A stretch of 64,000 nucleotides of DNA from Pachydiplax longipennis (Eukaryota > Arthropoda > Insecta > Odonata > Libellulidae). The stretch lies in NCBI GenBank assembly GCA_036926295.1, contig JAVFKF010000001.1:26386001-26450000 (forward strand), written 5' to 3'. The notes below the pieces were generated by a model. The model had not been told where the DNA came from and did no database searches. It saw nothing but the letters and a program-made list of their open reading frames with translations. Positions within the stretch are counted from its first letter, which is position 1. Every line of letters begins with the position of its first letter. Shown here in pieces: positions 1 through 12,760 of the stretch. The position numbers were made by a program, and so were the translations under genes.

Positions 1-3000
1 ATTTAACTTTTAGATAAAATAAATCTGAGGAAATTTTGATCAAATATATCCGTTTTAAATATTATATAATCTACTAATACCAGAGCTATGAGTGCTGTTT
101 TATTATCTACTAGAAAGTGAAAACTTTATTTTAAACATCTAATAGGTGTGAGGTAAAATTTATTAAATAAAACTAATTAAGTAAAAATATAAAATAACAT
201 TGAAACCAACCGATTGAATGTTAAACATAAATGGCACCAAAATTTAATTCATCGGTGAAATTAAATTAATATCATCAAAAACATCATCTGTTGTTGTAAT
301 GTATGTTTTCATTTGATTCATTATTACAAATCATTCATTCTTAGAGCATTATTTTGGAAATGACGAATTTAATTTCATTTTGTACGGACTTGTACGGAAA
401 TTCGGAGAGGTGGCACAAACAAAATAAATACTTCAGTTTCAAATCTACATCACATCGATCGCCGTCTTTTTAAATTATCGATAAACACACACGTGCGTTG
501 AATCAGTAATGAGACCGTCCGCGAGATTTTCAGCTACCATAAGCAAAACATTGGGAGACACCTTTTGATCCGGCTGTCGCGAGATCGATAAGCGTAAAGG
601 ATTTCCGCAATATTTATGCGGCACCAAACTCAAACGAGCTCTCAAAGGCACAATTTAGGCACAAATGACTCCGACGAGCAGACGGGCAATGCTGCGTACG
701 TCGAATCGCAAAAAATAAAGGAATGGGATCGGATTCACGCCTCTCGGACGGCCTTCTCATTGGAAACGAGGCTCGAACCCGGTATCCATCTCCACAGAAT
801 CCAGTCAATAAGCTGTTTGGTGTTTGGAGGTGGTGCTGAGGGCGGGAGATGTACGAAGGGGAGGCAGTTGGGTGGGGAAGGGAGAGAGGAAGGTCCTGTG
901 CCCCAATCGATAGGCTGAGGCGATGCGTGGCGGGAGAAGGGCACGGAATGACTCACAGTCCTTCTATTTTGCGGCCCCTCTTTTGGGACCCATGGAATAT
1001 TACGTCACGAAAGAATGTATGCATCATGGTGAATTTTCCGTGATACTCCCAAAGGGCCGATCGCTGTGTTGAGAGGACGAGATGCAAATTCCGCGCCGTT
1101 CCATCGCCCGGTGATGTTAATTCGAAGATGATGTTGTCATTGATGAATCGAGGGCTTTTTTACGCCGGCAAAATAAAATGTTATCGAGCGATTGCCTCCT
1201 TTATCCGAAAATTGGTGGAATTTGTGAGTGATGGAAGAAAGCGGATCATTAATTTGCATTTATCGATGCGGGTGAAAGTTTTGGACGCGTGTTTTATTTT
1301 GTGTAACGCGTCTGGGCGCCAACATTTGCGTTACAGCTCTTGGATTATGCACGAGGAGAATGAAGGGTGCATCAAACTGTTTGTTGTGGACGAATAAAAA
1401 TGTCTGGCGTATACAAGTCGGCGTTGGATTTCTGTCATTATATCCACAGAAGAGAATATTGGAAAGTAACGGTACAAAAAACGCAGAAAATTAAAAATCG
1501 TAGGTTTTGAGAGGTGTTCGTATTGAAAAATAGTTTTGGAGGAACGAAAGATTTTACAAATATTCCTTCTTCATCGTTCTTTTTGGTCCTTAGACTACAC
1601 TGTGTTATCGGTTTCCAATAAAAATATAAATTTCTGCTACCGAAGACAGGAGAGCAAAATCATCACTTAATTTGATTCCTAAAAATATATTAATTTAGAT
1701 AGCATTACTAATTCTTATGGGCTACAATTATATAGTGATTAGACCATCTGTACTCAAACGAAACTACCATATCTTACCGAAAGATGAACAAGTGTAAAAC
1801 AAAACAAGTGAAAAAGCGACACTGGGACTCAAACCCAGGTCTATTATTACTCTTCTTTCTTCCTACTTGTATAGATCCTATGAATGCAAAAGTGTGTATG
1901 TTAAATTAAAATCCTTCCCCATTTTATATGTACATTTTATATTGTTTCAGTCTTCTTCATCGCCTTAATATTATAATAAACTGAATTTGATACTTGTATT
2001 CATCTCAGCTGTTACAAACTGAATGCTATGAAAAGCGTTATTCCTTCAGTCATCCTGATACCATTGCGTGGAATTTCCACCTACAGAATTCTAGCTCAGA
2101 GAGGAAAATAAAAGCTAACTACCTCAGTCCTTCTCTTGCAGAATTTTCTCATTCCCTCTTCAAAGCTTTTGGTAGCTAATGATGGAGAGATGTAAGATCA
2201 AACCAACCGCCGGTGTTTGCCATTCTAAAATAATCACCGCACAGACAATAAGATGATGGATTTAGGAGTTCTCTGACGAGTAAGAAATTCATTTCATTAA
2301 TTCCTCTCTGCTTTTAAGCGAAAACAATCGATAAGCACGCGGCGCAATGAACTCGTCGTGAAAATTATGCAGTTGCATCGCGAAAGAGATCAAAAGGAAA
2401 GAAAGCCCATTCCTTCAACTTTCCCATTTTCTCAAATCATTCTTTCCCTGAATTTTAACGACGCGCAGGTTGAATGCCCTCTGCGGTAACCTCAGCAGCA
2501 TCTTCCAACTAGAATCCGCCGGAGTTATTTAACATTCGCGGCAATGCCAGTGCTAAATATAAAATAGGAAAGCTCGCCTCCTGATTATCAAAAAAAAGGA
2601 AGGATCCCGAGTTGCTTTAGTTTTTGGAAATCTCCATTCGTTTCGATCCGTTTTCCTCGGCATACGTAACAATATCAACACGGGCCGTTGTTCCAGAAAA
2701 AAAAATAATAAGCGACAAGGCGCGAGTTAACAAGACGAGTCGCGCTTCGTTCGGAGAGCTTTTTTTTCAATGCGCGTTCCAAAAACGTTTCTCTTTCCAT
2801 TCTATTCATATTCTGATGAAAGATATAAAAGCTTCGAACGAAATATACCCTCTCCTCTCACTTGTACGGCTTTTTTATCGCCTAAGTTGACAACCTCCCT
2901 TGGAAATAACGAAGATAAACAGATATTGTCTCCGCTGAAATACGGATAATCCCGTTCTCGCGCTCGTTCTTCCTCTCCGATGCTTATTGCGAACGTGATT

Positions 3001-3257
3001 CTGTTCTGAAGGACGAGTTTTTATTTCAGATGTTTCAAAATGGTTTTGGCATTAATAAAAACTCTATTATCCGTTAACGTTCGTGCTTACATCTGGGTGA
3101 ATCTATGAAAGGAATTGGGGATAGTGAATGAGATGTGTGCTTATATAGTATGTTCTGCACTCAACGAATTTCCATCAGACTTAAAACTCTGAGAGAAATT
3201 TCCAATTTATTGCTCTAAAATTAACTATAGGTAATATTTTTCAAAAATTTTGTTTAA
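1..3257. other. Intergenic or intronic DNA
   Basis: AT-rich, apart from a GC-richer stretch at about 480-1120. Only the SINE fragment at 1801-1850 was recognised. Short frames at 616-918 and 1128-1397 have no family resemblance. Confidence 0.5.
1801..1850 (-). mobile_element. Truncated tRNA-like SINE fragment
   Basis: Minus strand reads ACCTGGGTTTGAGTCCCAG then TTTTTCACTTG, matching box B and the following TTTTCACTT of the copy at 44073. The 5' half is missing. Confidence 0.4.
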
Positions 3258-3290
3258 ACGACCGGTTTCGATCATAACAATCATCGTCTT
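3258..3290 (-). mobile_element. Penelope-type end motif
   Basis: ACCGGTTTCGATCATAACAA then TCATCGTC is the reverse complement of the GATGATTGTTATGATCGAAACCGGT-type motif. It is followed by (ATT)n. Confidence 0.4.
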
Positions 3291-3562
3291 ATTATTATTA
3301 TTAAATTCAAATTCAATCTCTCAACAACAAAGAACTTAAAATTTGATTGTGACTTCATCTTAATATTATGTAATATTATTATAATACTATTGTAACATTA
3401 TTGCATACTGCACTATTATTAAGCGTAATTTTATTGCTATTGTATCTGTGATAAGGATTTTGTATTGTAGTATTGAAATAATTGAATGATTTAATTGGTT
3501 GTTAGTTATAAATGTAGACGGTTAATTTCTTGTATCTTTTATTGTACGTGCTTTTTCTTTGC

Positions 3563-3655
3563 TAAACCTGGCACCTCCTGACGAGCCTTTGTCTGGCTCA
3601 TGGGGACCTTAAAGTGTACAATGAAAAAATATTATTATTATTATTGTATTCTGTG
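3563..3655 (+). repeat. Hairpin-tail retroposon 3' end (family R2), copy 1
   Basis: CTAAACCTGGCACCTCCTGA, then GAGCCTTTGTCTGGCTC as a small hairpin, ATGGGGACC and a terminal (ATT)n tract. The order resembles the 3' end of a LINE or SINE with a microsatellite tail. The same block occurs at 19724 and 39945. Confidence 0.6.
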
Positions 3656-3998
3656 ACAAAAAAGAGAAATTAATTAAGACTGGATTATTATTATTATTGT
3701 ATTCGGAAATGAGGGATTTCATGCAGGTATTTTGAGTTTAAAAGGCAGAGAAAGGAGAGGGGAAGGGGTATTTTAGGTAATGTCATGGTTATATTTCTCT
3801 AATACCCAATTTGAGCAAATAATAATCCTAAGGGGCCAGTGATATTAAATTCCCTAATTACCGAATAAAGTGTTCCTTACGATGATGTTATGTTCGAAAC
3901 TAGTAGTATTTTATATAAATAAATTTTATATCAGTCGTGCTTTATATGAATAAATTTAAATCGTATTTGAAGTAAAATTTTTAGAAAATGCTATCTAT

Positions 3999-4045
3999 TG
4001 TTTTGGCCGATTTCGAATGATGTTCCACAGAGTTCGGCCAAAACA
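3999..4045. repeat. Short perfect hairpin
   Basis: TGTTTTGGCCGA at 3999-4010 and its exact reverse complement at 4034-4045, loop 23 bases. Could be the remains of a very small TIR element. Confidence 0.4.
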
Positions 4046-7000
4046 CTTGGAGTTTATAATTAACATAATGAGAAAATTAATCAGCCCCGTAGTAAAAATG
4101 AACTACGTTGCACACTTCAAAATTTCTTAGTTCATTTCCTCTATTTCCTCATCTAAAAATGTTCAGATATATATATGTGGTGAAAATAATTCTGTTGTCT
4201 TCGAGGTGCATCATTCGAAGTTGCATTCAAATGAATTATTCTGCAGACCTAAACCGACATTCTCCAAGTAAAATCTCCGATAACTCCAATTTAATGGTCT
4301 AGGTCTGATCTGGTACACTGATTAATACTGGAGTTATAGAGATGCTACGGTTGATTCTTTTCAGGCTCTCTCTTGTAACACATGCCAGGTATTTCAGCAG
4401 TGCTAAAGTTCCGTTTGTTTATCGTTCAAACCAGAGCAAGCCTATTTCATTGTACCCCATCTCTCCAATTCAGAGTGTTGTAGTACATACGGATTGACAT
4501 CTCTATGCTCAGAATGTTATTACAACGGCGCTTTATCGTTCGAGATAAATACGTAACTGATCCATCCGCGAAACAGCTTCTCGAATTTCTGAAACATTTT
4601 ACGTTTGGAATGTCATTTAATTAGGATAGACGCACTTCTACGTGAATCATTCTGAGCATCGCTGAAAATTTCAGATGCCCTTCTGGCTGCGAATTCAAAC
4701 TCAGCCCAATTTAATGTTTCATGATTTTCTAATTTTGGCAGCATTCAGAATAATTACTTGAGCGAAAAGTTTGACGTGGTTGAAAAGAGCTCATTCTTTT
4801 CTTTTGTGACGTAGCTTTAGTGAGCGCTAATCCAAAATTTAGCTGGAAAAGGGCGATTAGTCCGATTCTTTCGCCCCATGCGGAATAAAATTACGCCACG
4901 GAAATGTTGAAATGCTTAATCTCTCCCTTCAGTTTGCAGAATGTGGCCTACATTTCTCTAGAATTCTCTGTGCAACTTTCGCAAATCGCAGGCGGTTTTA
5001 TCCTACGAAAGTACTAACTCCGAAATCACGAACAGATAAGGGATTTATCAAACAATGACAGTGACGTTCTTCGTCTGAAAAAAAGTATGCAAATGATCCA
5101 GCCGTGGCAAAGAAGACTTTTCTAATCAGTAAGGAACCTAAATATGACATCTCATTTATCATCTCATGAAGCATCTCGGTTCCATACTCTGTTGTTACTT
5201 CTAGCTAGCTTATTTTTTCAACATTGGTTAGCTTATTTTAAAAATGGAAATAAATGCTCACCGAAAATAACTTATATTTTGAAGTTTTACGATAAAAGAA
5301 AGCTTTCGTGTATTCAGCAGCGGAATAACTTTTTTATTAGCTACGTTTCTCCAACGCTACTGCTGGATTCAGTACTGTTGAATAAAAAAAGTAATTCGAC
5401 TGCTGAATACCGGAAAATTTTTCCATAGAAATTCGACGCAGCGAAAACCTTCCTACTAGATTTGAAGTATTCTATTTGAATTTCTAATTTGCATGAGTTT
5501 CAGTACCGCTGTCGTGGATGTTAATGTATATTTCGTTGAATAGTTTACCTTAATGTTTTGTAAAAAAAATTTAATTTTTCTTACTTTTTATACAATTCTT
5601 CATCCTGAAAGCTTTCGAGAAACTTTTTATAGAATATCCGCTTTTAGAGTGAATCATTTCCAACATATATAGTTTTTCCAACGTGCATTGTTTATTGGCT
5701 ATTCATGAAACACTGCATCGATTTCTACTCTGGTTTTAACGGTCTAGATGCGTTTTCAATAAGCAGTCATAGACGAACTTCTCCCAATTTAAGAGCATTC
5801 CAATCTCAATATTTCCCCTAATGCACATCCAATTACCAACAGAGGACGCCGTAATTTTGATAGCGGTTGCTCTTTAAACTGGCACAGCCTTCGATTTACC
5901 ATTAATTTACCAAAAGAATAACGAGGAATAATGGTTCTCTGACGTGACCAACATAGTCTATCGGGATTTCAATATGCAGTTTATTCTTCAGCGCAGTTTT
6001 TACTCGTCTTTTTTGATGGCGCTCTATCGGCAATATTTGTACGCGATGAGTATTCGAAAACTCGTACGGGACTTTTCCACGTATGGCTAACAAATAACAT
6101 TTTGCAGGACTATTACCATCCCCTGCTACGGTCGTGTAGAGATTTCATCTCCATTCGTTCCAATACTTGAAATGATTTCCATGTTCGTGATAATGCTTTT
6201 GAGTAAAATTTCGAATCGTATATGTTCCTGAAAATCATCGCGGCATTACTTTTCAGTTATCTTTAAGAATTGGAGAGTCTATTTTTTAAATGAGTGGATC
6301 ATCAATTTTTTGAGTTTATTTTTTGAACTGCATTTCTTCATGTAAATTCTTCAAACTTTTTAGTTACAATTATATCATAATTGTTTATTATTTATTTATT
6401 CTCGTTGTTTTTCACATTGTTAATTTTATTCATTTCATTTATTGAATTTATTTTATAATTTTCTTTTTAATTTTTGTTTATCGTCAGCTGTAATTGGCCT
6501 CGTGCTGTATGTTGATGCTACTAATAAATAAAAATAAAAAAATAATTTATACCTATTTTTTCATAACGGAAGATAAAAGACTAATATTAATAAGTTTTAA
6601 AATTCAGGGATTACGTGAAAATTTAAAAAAAAACAATGAGATGAAAGCTATGAAACGGTGTTTCAGAAGTATCCCTTGCATTATTTATAATTCGCACGTT
6701 AACTGTGATTTATTCGCATTTAATTACTCTCAGGGCAACTACATAATGAACCTTAGATTTTTGCGGAACGAAGTTAATAAAAATCAATTTTCCAAAATAT
6801 AGAAACGTCAACCTCCTCCTGAGTTTCAATTCTATTTTAGAATGAGATATCTGTCTATATTCTAACGTATTCTAATTAAAATTATATCCTTATAACCCTC
6901 TTACACAAGATCTCGCGTGATAATCGGTAGGAGTTCGTGAGTGTAAATGTTTTCGTAATTAATGTAGTAACTAGTGAATTCCCCCATCAAAAGTGACGGA

Positions 7001-8340
7001 ACCAAATTAAACTTATACAACCTATCATTAAATATGAGATAACAGAAATAAAGATATGGGTCTATCTTTCCCCTATATATATCCAGTTCAGCAGTCACCT
7101 TTATCACCAGAATGGTTGCTTATAACCACAAAAGGGTACTTATATTTTGTCTTTTTTTATCTTAAGTCTCGCAATTTCGAATCGAAAATGATGTTTCACG
7201 ACCAAAAAATACGAATCTTCATTCAGTTTCCTTTCTATCAGTACTCGTCACGATTTCCTGGGACCATGTTCACTATATATTATTTTTTTAAATCCATTTT
7301 TGGTGACCGGGACTCCTTCTTACTCCACCATAATATACATATAGTACAAATGATTGACCATTTGAAAGAAGAGATTCTGTTAAAAATGGTCAGACTAATG
7401 AAAAATGCACCATTTGGTCAAATAGTCAAGTTAATATTTGAATCATCATGTTTAGTCCTAGATGTGTAGACATCGGGGTTGCTATACACAGAATATTTTG
7501 TTTACTTAGTTACGGTTGTAAATAGTTCATATCACCGGATAGTGATATGTATTTTCGGTCTTAAAATGACTGAAACAGTTTCTCAACTAACATCATAGCC
7601 TTCATGGACGAAGACCTCGACGTCATGCGCAACTATAACAATATTTTAATAAAATGGTATAAACTTGAACCTTTTGGGGGCAGACCGACAGCCACAGAAA
7701 TATGAGCACTGCTTATCACAATTATTTTGCCTGGTATTATAAATGTTTGCTTAAGGTTAAATTCTGATTCAGATGAAGTGAACGTTAAGCGACGTTTAGC
7801 GGAATGGTATTAAAAAATTGTTCACATCCCTGTTTAGTTAGATACCATTTTGAATAGGAGATTCCGTGAATGATTTTCATGCGAGTCGTAAATTGCTTAA
7901 TGGATATCTTTCGTTGATTGAATAACTCTGATTCAGGGAATGGATAAGATTCAATTTCACTGCAGTTGTAGTTTTTTGTATTTCGTGAGTGAAAAAAATC
8001 TAGAAAATAAATAAATAACTTGGAGGGAGAAGGTATGTTTTGTTGTTTTATCTTGGTTATATATGTTTAACATGAAGCTTTAAATGACACATCATTACCG
8101 GTATACAGACAAAGTTTACGTAAAGCTGGTAGTGATGTTTCGATTTTTGTCTTAATTCTTTATGTAATAAATCCATCGAGAGAATTGAGGTATTCGTTAT
8201 AGAATATATGTATCTTTATAGTGATTACGCGTAATATTCATGATAATATTGCTAAAAGAAAATTTTTAAATCATTCTATAACATTATATTCTCACACTCT
8301 AATATATTAGGGATTCGTTTAGGTTCGATTTGTAAGGCAT
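4046..8340. other. Gene-free stretch
   Basis: No feature recognised. The frame at 7056-7469 (137 codons) is rich in F, I, Y and K, as chance frames in AT-rich DNA are, and resembles nothing known to me. Confidence 0.45.
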
Positions 8341-8595
8341 TAGAAAACGCAGGACTCTGAATTTGCTCTTAAATTTTCGTTACCGGATGTGTAGATAACG
8401 TTATCTGTCGTTACAACCGTATCGAAACGGACACTGATACGGAATATGAAGGTGTGTATTTTTAGGTATGTTTTCGCATTTGTGTATTCTTTTTAGCGAT
8501 TAGAATGTTTGTTGAAATGTATTTGGGTGGAGATATTGAGTATAAGTGACCGTCTGCAAAATTTCCGCACTGGGAAACTAGTTTCTTATATTTCG
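8341..8595 (+). repeat. Dispersed repeat family R1, copy 1
   Basis: Contains CTCTGAATTTGCTC, ACACTGATACGGAATATGAA, AGCGATTAGAATGTTTG and CCGTCTGCAAAATTTCCGC, in the same order as the copies at 40010 and 47630. Confidence 0.7.
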
Positions 8596-8642
8596 GATAA
8601 TACAATTTACAGAATAGAAGGTTACAACTTTTGAAAATATAC

Positions 8643-8690
8643 ATGGGTGATCTGAAAAGTTTCCGACATTTCGCCATTTCTCGACATGTT
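8643..8690 (+). mobile_element. Small TIR element (MITE), copy 1, left half
   Basis: Begins with the terminal repeat GATCTGAAAAGTTTCCGAC and runs to GACATGTT, matching the first half of the intact copy at 10133-10226. The element is interrupted here by a LINE fragment and resumes at 9139. Confidence 0.75.
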
Positions 8691-9138
8691 CTACATCTAC
8701 ATCTACATGAATACCCTGCAAGCCGCCTTTCGGCGTGTGGCAGGGGGTGTAAACACCAATCGATTGAGCTACTTTTTTAGCCTATTACTATCGCGTATTG
8801 TTCGCGGAAAGAATGAGTTCTTAAATCGACTAGTTCTTGCGTCTATTTCTCTTATTTTGCTCTCATTGTCGGATCGGCCGAAGTAACAGGGGGGTCGCAT
8901 AATATCAACTACGTCATGGGAAAACGTGCTTTCTCTAAATTTATTAAGGAGTCGCAACCTAGCTTCTAACCGCCTTTCTTTCAATGATGCCCAACCTGTA
9001 TCTGAGAGCATATTCGTGACGCTTACCTTTTTCTCGTAGCATTTTTTAACGAAACGTATCGCTTTGCGTTGAATTTTCTCAAGTTCGCGGGTACCCGTTT
9101 CATCCGCTGGGTCCCATATCTATGTATTTATGTATCAT
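8691..9138 (-). mobile_element. 5'-truncated LINE insertion with RT-ORF C-terminus
   Basis: On the minus strand, 9116 to 8769 encodes 115 residues plus stop that look like the end of a non-LTR retrotransposon pol protein: a WDP motif, then LEKIQRKAIRFV, GWASLKERRLEARL and NSFFPRTIRDSNRL, the last being the hallmark (S/N)FFPRTIRDWN segment. A 3'UTR follows with GCAAGCCGCCTTTCGGCG and an (ATGTAG)n tail. The element is inserted in a MITE with the 5-bp duplication ATGTT at 8686-8690 and 9139-9143. It is a dead copy, truncated at its 5' end. Clade (CR1/Jockey-like) is uncertain. Confidence 0.85.
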
Positions 9139-9211
9139 ATGTTTTCTGAAAATTTCTGAAAAGTTTCTGAAGATTTCTGAAAAATCTGGGCTCGGAAACT
9201 TTTCAGACCAC
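9139..9211 (+). mobile_element. Small TIR element (MITE), copy 1, right half
   Basis: Continues from ATGTTTTCTGAAAATTTC to the inverted terminal repeat TCGGAAACTTTTCAGACCA. It has one extra TTCTGAAA-type internal unit compared with the copy at 10133. Confidence 0.75.
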
Positions 9212-10132
9212 TCTCGTATTTCGGTATTTCGATCTTCAGAATTTTCTATCGCTAAATATCGGCTCTCATTCTCCATACATTTCATATGGCCCCGTCGTTC
9301 ACGTATCACTGCGATATCCTAAACGCCCTCGAACGAATATCTAAATCACGTAATTCTACCCCGTCGGAATGAGCTTGAAATTATTTTTCAAAATTTTCTT
9401 CCGCGTATTTCTTGCGGTTGTTACGAGCATCGGATAACTAAATATATAGATATGTATAAAACTTGTATGATTATTATATGAGATGGTAGTTCATAAATGA
9501 TGGTTTAGTGATTCAAGTCTTTTCCAAATGAGACGAGTAACATAGTAATCGCAGTGAACAACATGGCGAAAGAGGGAAAAAAGGCAATTTGTCTCAGCAT
9601 ACATTGGATGAGAGACCCATTTTCATAGTGGGCCTCATTCACTGCTATCAAAAGTGATTGCAGATAGCCTATGACCCGGATGCTGATATCAACTGTGAGC
9701 AGCCGTCTTTTGCTGCCTTTCACATCTCCTCATTCCTTTTCGTTACTCTTGGAACTCTGTTTTTTTTATACAGACCGTTCACCTCTCACAGCAGAAAAAT
9801 ATGGTGCAAAGTACACTACATCCAGTTTAATCCGCTACTGCCTAAGATGCTATCCTCATAATATGTGGATTTATCTCTATGCCAGTCCCAATCAAAGGAA
9901 ACACATGTGATGGATACCGCTTAAGACGTGGTATTTCCCCTCCATTATTCAATAGATTCCCTTCCTCGAAATTATCCAGAAAATGAAAACACTATAAAAC
10001 AAATTTGTGCTTTTAGTGAATTTTTCCGGCAGTGAGTAATGTTCAATATTTTAGTATTCAACTTTATATCACACGTTTTACATGTTGTCGTTTCTGCAAA
10101 ATTTCTTGGACTCCTCGTGGCATTTTAATACA

Positions 10133-10226
10133 TGGATGGCCTGAAAAGTTTCCGACATTTCGCCATTTCTCGACATGTTTTCTGAAGATTTCTGAAAAAT
10201 ATGGGGTCGGAAACTTTTCAGACCAC
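10133..10226 (+). mobile_element. Small TIR element (MITE), copy 2, intact
   Basis: About 94 bp with inverted ends GGCCTGAAAAGTTTCCGAC and TCGGAAACTTTTCAGACCAC. The middle has TTCTGAA repeats. No coding capacity. It serves as the reference for the interrupted copy at 8643-9211. Confidence 0.8.
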
Positions 10227-10229
10227 TTT

Positions 10230-12469
10230 TCATACAATACTTTAACATTTATTGTAATTATCATACCTTTTATGGGCAGCTTATATCAATTTTAAAGTTT
10301 ATTTCTCGTGCAATAATTTTATTCTTATTAATTCAAGGTTAAATCCATCGCTAAATGTTAGTTTCTCACATTTTTGCGTGTTTTCTTTGTGTGGATACTT
10401 TTTAATTCGATGTTTCTGTACACATTCGTAATTTTTCCATAATATTCTAGCGTTGCAACGCTTTTCTATGACTGCAATATTTCCATGGAGTATTTTTCAT
10501 AAGATAAAGTGATTTCATTATCTGTGAGTTAATTTCTCCAAATCCTAATTTCTCTAAATTTCTCTTCCGAATATAACCATCAACATTTACGAGTAGAACC
10601 GGCTAGTGGAAATAAATACTCCGTTTTCAATTCCAATCTCTACTTATAATCTAATATCCAAGGAAATTTGATATTATTATTTCCTATTCTTTGAGTATTT
10701 AATTGGATAAATGTTCACCGATAATTCCTACCATCTTGAGGACCATTTTCTTGTTTCCAGAATCTTCCATTTCCTCCTCAATTCGGCGCTGATCTTGGCT
10801 TGGAATCGCTTATCAGCTGCATCACGTGACTGCCACCCGAAAATGCTTAAATAAGACGCCGATCAAGCCACTTCCTTTACAACACAGCGCAGCCTCATTG
10901 AAACTACTTGTAGCGTTTTTGAGTTCAATTTTAATTCAATTCTCTTGCATCTCCATCGCTCTTCTTCTGAAGAAAGGAAAATCGACAGGTATGGCTAAAA
11001 TTGTTACATTTTCACTTTTTCTTTAAATTCATACGGAGGCAATTGCTTCTCAAGATTTTATTGTGTGCAACTGATACATATGTCTATAGGACTTAAACGT
11101 TTCTGTCCTTTGTAGATTCGCAGGTTTTCGTGGCGTTCACGGAATCTCTCCATGTTTTTCGGGTTCTCTGCCACGTTGTTTCTTTCCTCAGGACGACGTT
11201 TTGGCTGCATTCCAGCAACCATCTTCAGGTCTGAAGGACGGAAGGAAGGATTGACTTAGGTAACTCCTTTTAATTATTTCGCATGAGATATTTCTTTTTG
11301 CTATCTTATTTTCTTTCTTTTTTATTATTATTTATTTATTTTACAAAATGACATCGACGATAGCTCAACTGATTCTCTTCCAAATGAAGACGTTCATTAT
11401 TTATTAAACGCATTCACACTTTAATTTATTCTATAAAAATAGTAGTAGCGGCAAATATATAGAATTTTCCAGTTTTTTGTTAGGTACTTGAACGTTTATT
11501 GTATTTGTTATAAATCTTATAACCGCCGTTTACTATTTTCAATTTTTATTTCTTGCCCGTGGCAGTCTCTTTTTCACTACGTATTTATTTGACTAGTATT
11601 CGCAGGTCACTAAACGAATGGTTCTTATTGGAACTACTCTTTCATTTCTCTATAACATCTCCTTAAATTGCTATACGTGATTTCTCTGAACTACTACTGT
11701 TGGTAGCTATATAAAAACTTCTTTTCTTTTATAATTTTATTCAATATCTTCTATGCATTCTCTACTTTCATTAAGACAGGTTGAGCATGCCAATCCGATA
11801 TGCAGCACATTGAACTAACTCTTCAGTGCCAATTTTTAATAAACGTTTGCATTTTTAATAATAATAAATCGTCTTTATCCGGGCGAGATTGAGACTGAAA
11901 AGTCTCTTCTTACATCATCTTCTTTTTCGCCAACTTACAACATCTCCGAGTTATTTTGCTTAATCTTACGTTATTATTTCAAAAGATTACATTGCTATAA
12001 TTCACCAAAAACAACATATATACTACTCATTATCTAATTTTGAATTTTTACTGAATTTTACTGGCTGTGAGAAGTGTTTTCCTACTCATCTTACCATAGG
12101 GCACGTTCCATGTTTTCATCTCCCTAGCTGTGCATTTATTTCGTTCCTCGTGGATTTACCAGTTTCTTTAATATTTCTACTATTTGTTGTGGCTTTTATA
12201 AGCTATAAGTATAATTTTCAACGTTTATTACTCATACAATGCTGTCATTTTATAAGTGATGCTATGGGTATCTTTATCGATAAACTTTATTCATCGCTCT
12301 CAGTAGGTTTTTCACTCTTCAATCTCTTTGAATTTTATTCCTGCTTTTGGAGTCTTTTAAAATTAACATCTCTGAACACATCACTTCAGTTGTCCATAAT
12401 TTTATGAGCATTTCATCGCTTATCGAAGATCATGATAGCTTATATGGGTGGTCTTCGTAAGGTTTAAGA
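10230..12469. other. Gene-free stretch upstream of the PGRP locus
   Basis: AT-rich with the Penelope-type motif at 11150-11245. No other structure seen. 12770-13560, between foldback copy 1 and the PGRP inverted repeat, also shows nothing recognisable, and no clear TATA box or kappaB site was identified. Confidence 0.45.
11150..11245 (-). mobile_element. Penelope-type end motif
   Basis: GACGACGTTTTGGCTGCATT, CCAGCAACCATCTTCAGGTC: reverse complement of the 'GACCTGAAGATGG(C/T)TGC...CCGAAACGTCGTC' block of insect Penelope-like ends. No coding part is adjacent. Confidence 0.45.
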
Positions 12470-12480
12470 CGATTTCATTA

Positions 12481-12760
12481 AGAGACAAAGATTCTCCAAG
12501 CGCCGAAAGCGGCGACCGTCTACGGGCGATTCCCGGGAAACGGATAATCGTTTAGCGGTCCCAGTTCTTCAGAATCCCGATGTACATTTCGGAAACAATG
12601 CTTCCATCTTCATGGGGGGTCCAATGCTGAATCACTGGGACCGCTAAACGATTATCCGTTTCCCGGGAATCGCCCTTAGACGGTCGCCGCGTTCGGCGCT
12701 TGGAGAACCTTTGTCTCTTAGTTCATTGACCGCCGAGTTCCTTTTTTCTCTCTTCTAACG
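12481..12760 (+). mobile_element. Foldback MITE-like element, copy 1
   Basis: Two arms of about 86 bp (12479-12564 and 12635-12720) are near-perfect reverse complements and GC-rich (core GATTCCCGGGAAACGG). The spacer is about 70 bp. A tail of about 40 bp after the right arm (GTTCATTGACCGCCGAG at its start) is shared with copy 2. An exact 11-bp direct repeat, CGATTTCATTA, lies at 12470-12480 and 12759-12769. With copy 2 this suggests a target duplication of about 9 bp, the length made by Mutator/foldback-type transposases. No coding capacity: a non-autonomous element. Confidence 0.85.

Noticed and set aside
760..800. Minus-strand box-B-like CCGGGTTCGAGCC
   Set aside because: Isolated match without a tRNA fold or family body.
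7056..7469. 137-codon plus-strand open frame
   Set aside because: Composition (F, I, Y, K, L) is that of AT-rich chance sequence. It has no motif, splice context or similarity that I recognise.
8769..9011. 80-codon minus-strand frame as an independent gene
   Set aside because: It is the end of the truncated LINE protein at 8691-9138, ending with the NSFFPRTIRD hallmark.
12479..12720. microRNA or structural RNA gene in the long hairpin
   Set aside because: The second copy at 13973-14156, the shared tail and the flanking direct repeats show that it is a mobile foldback element.
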